Shown here: piece after piece, positions 23,701 through 25,056 of the stretch
Layout: each line of letters begins with the position of its first letter
How positions within the stretch are numbered: the stretch's first letter is position 1
From: an uncultured Eubacteriales bacterium
GTDB taxonomy: Bacteria; Bacillota; Clostridia; Monoglobales; Monoglobaceae
DNA length: 25,056 bases
Assembly (NCBI GenBank): GCA_900545865.1
Contig: URAN01000042.1
Span: 1-25,056, forward strand
Reading direction: 5' to 3'
Translations under genes and position numbers: made by a program
The notes under the pieces: model-generated
The model's input: only the letters and a program-made list of their open reading frames with translations
Told to the model about the DNA's origin: nothing
Databases searched by the model: none

Positions 23701-23802
23701 ACTTTTTTCTTTGTTTAATGCACATCAAATTTTATCAATAAACACAAGAGAAATAAATATGCGTAAGATAATACTATTTTATAAACTTTTAATGAGGTTA
23801 GT

Positions 23803-24918
23803 ATGAACAAATGTATATATACAAATAAAGATGATAATAATGCAACTTTTAAATCTGCTGAACACGTATTTCCTAAATGTATTGGCGGATTGTACTGTCT
23901 TCCAAAAGGATTTGTTTCAGATCAAATAAATAATGAGTTTTCAAAAATTGAGTTAACCTTTGCTCGTGAAAATCCACTTATAGTCATTAATAGAATGTTT
24001 TACAAAAGATTAGGACGAACAAAACATAAAAACAGGGATAAAATATCTGTTTTCAAGGATACGGTTACGACCAAACTATCTTTAGGTTATATAACAGATG
24101 CCAAGCCCATTTGTTTGGACCAGGTTATTTTGCCTAATCTAACAAAGAAATCATTAACGGATAAAACAACATATAATATAGTTTTGTCTCCTGGTACAGA
24201 AGTGACAAATAAAGAAAAAATTGATTATTTCTTTGATAAACTCAGTTCATATAACAATTGTCCAGTATGTATCAAAAAAAAATATATCCCTGTAAATACT
24301 TATTTGTTAGGCTTTAAAGACAACAAATGGTTTCTTGGCATTAACAGTGATGAAAACCCGGAAATAATCAAGCCTATAATAAAAAAGGCTATAGATAAAT
24401 TAGTCGAAAAAAATAACAATGTTTTAAATGATGCAGAAAACACGCAAGTCTCTAAATCCCAAGTTGAGGCATATTTTGAATACGGAATTAACTTAATTGA
24501 TACTATGAGAGTCTATGCTAAAATTGCATTTAATGTATTCGCAGCATTAAACACTCGTGAACGCATATTGTCTAATGATTTTGATGTTATTCGAAATGCT
24601 ATATGCACAGGTGACGGAATTTTAGACCTTGCTCATTTCTGTCAAGAAGGAATTGAGATAAAGCCTATATTAGATAAATTTGATAATAAAATGAAATTAG
24701 GTGAACATTTTCATTCAGTAACTTTTGTCACCCACAATCATATCTTATACGCATTTGTAGCACTTTATGGGACGATTTCTCCTGTACAAATTGAAATAGG
24801 TCCTTGCGATAAATATTACACAGACATATTTATATGTGATTGGGAAAATCAAAAAGAATATAAATTAATTGATTATATTGTAGAAGTGTGTAAATCTAAT
24901 CACGATGATAATTTGTAA
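23803..24918 (+). CDS. HNH-like endonuclease candidate
   Basis: This 371-residue protein has no signal peptide. Near the N-terminus, CIYT (Cys4), SAEHVFPKCIGG (Glu20-His21) and VSDQINNEFSKIE (Asn44, with the spacing of an HNH second half) resemble the HNH/His-Me finger layout. The zinc cysteines expected around the Asn-Asn pair are replaced by Ser39 and Ile42. A separate CPVC knuckle lies at 153-156. The rest (about 160-371) is a mixed alpha/beta region I do not recognise. GAGG precedes the ATG at 23803. The gene is markedly more A+T-rich than the carbohydrate operon, lies next to a broken ATPase gene and near an insertion-sequence-like end, and is likely acquired. A defence or mobile-element role is possible; the nuclease call is tentative. 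Confidence 0.6.
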   Translation: MNKCIYTNKDDNNATFKSAEHVFPKCIGGLYCLPKGFVSDQINNEFSKIELTFARENPLIVINRMFYKRLGRTKHKNRDKISVFKDTVTTKLSLGYITDAKPICLDQVILPNLTKKSLTDKTTYNIVLSPGTEVTNKEKIDYFFDKLSSYNNCPVCIKKKYIPVNTYLLGFKDNKWFLGINSDENPEIIKPIIKKAIDKLVEKNNNVLNDAENTQVSKSQVEAYFEYGINLIDTMRVYAKIAFNVFAALNTRERILSNDFDVIRNAICTGDGILDLAHFCQEGIEIKPILDKFDNKMKLGEHFHSVTFVTHNHILYAFVALYGTISPVQIEIGPCDKYYTDIFICDWENQKEYKLIDYIVEVCKSNHDDNL

Positions 24919-25000
24919 TTAATGGGCGAGAAGTACAGGCATAATCTCGGATTAGTAGTATAAACAGTCCAAGATTTAGCCGCATCGGCAACGGATATGT

Positions 25001-25029
25001 TGAGTCAATCCCGAATTTTGTGTAAACTC
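25001..25029. repeat. IS256-like terminal inverted repeat (right window edge)
   Basis: TTGTGTAAAC preceded by GAGTCAATCCC is the inverted partner of the sequence at 35-64. Similarity continues inward: AAATGATG followed by an AT-rich run occurs on both sides (near 13-22 in reverse and 25045-25056). With the tip near 25001, the element body would extend rightward beyond the window. No transposase is visible. Confidence 0.5.
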
Positions 25030-25056
25030 TTTACTAAACCTTCGAAATGATGTATA

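Noticed and set aside
24919..25000. Possible gene or RNA in the gap after the HNH-like gene.
   Set aside because: No open frame of note, no stable hairpin with a U tract and no tRNA-like pattern was seen.

Overview
The window looks like a chromosomal piece of a low- to mid-GC Gram-positive Clostridia-type bacterium (Bacillota), probably a plant-polysaccharide degrader from a gut or rumen habitat. The reasons are S-layer-homology (SLH) proteins, a lipoprotein-type sugar-binding protein, strong GGAGG ribosome binding sites, several secreted carbohydrate-active proteins, an AraC-type regulator and a DUF4143-type ATPase. No rRNA, tRNA or CRISPR array was seen. No species can be named from the sequence alone.

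Region 1 (about 68-20956) is one large carbohydrate-utilisation locus. Nine genes run leftward on the minus strand from a sigma-A-like promoter at about 20796-20824 to a hairpin terminator at 68-119. In order of transcription they are: a secreted protein with two lectin-like modules (17782-20742); a secreted clan GH-A hydrolase resembling GH39 (15162-17726); a second secreted lectin-like/Ig-like protein (13181-15058); a GH127-type beta-L-arabinofuranosidase without a signal peptide (11349-13157); two SLH proteins (9649-11316 and 6812-9628); a GH110-like beta-helix alpha-galactosidase without a signal peptide (5168-6799); an ABC sugar-binding lipoprotein (3730-5151); and a second, longer GH-A hydrolase with a CBM9-like tail (127-3579). 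An AraC-family regulator (20957-21790) is divergent and is the obvious candidate controller.

Working model (inference): the secreted GH-A enzymes and lectin-like proteins cut and hold an arabinose- and galactose-decorated polysaccharide at the cell surface. The SLH proteins provide wall anchoring. The lipoprotein captures released oligosaccharides for import, but its permeases are not in the window. The cytoplasmic GH127 and GH110 enzymes then remove beta-L-arabinofuranose and alpha-galactose. Arabinogalactan-type glycans fit this set, but the substrate is not proven.

Region 2 (21791-25056) is a decaying accessory region, visibly richer in A+T from about 22.3 kb. It holds a strong two-way terminator, a C-terminal remnant of a Gfo/Idh/MocA oxidoreductase behind a well-formed promoter, an AAA/DUF4143 ATPase gene broken by one in-frame TAG, and an HNH-like nuclease candidate. 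Both window edges (35-64 and 25001-25029) carry matching, inverted sequences that look like IS256-family transposon ends, with the elements lying mostly outside the window. The window may therefore be a contig that stops at repeated insertion sequences.
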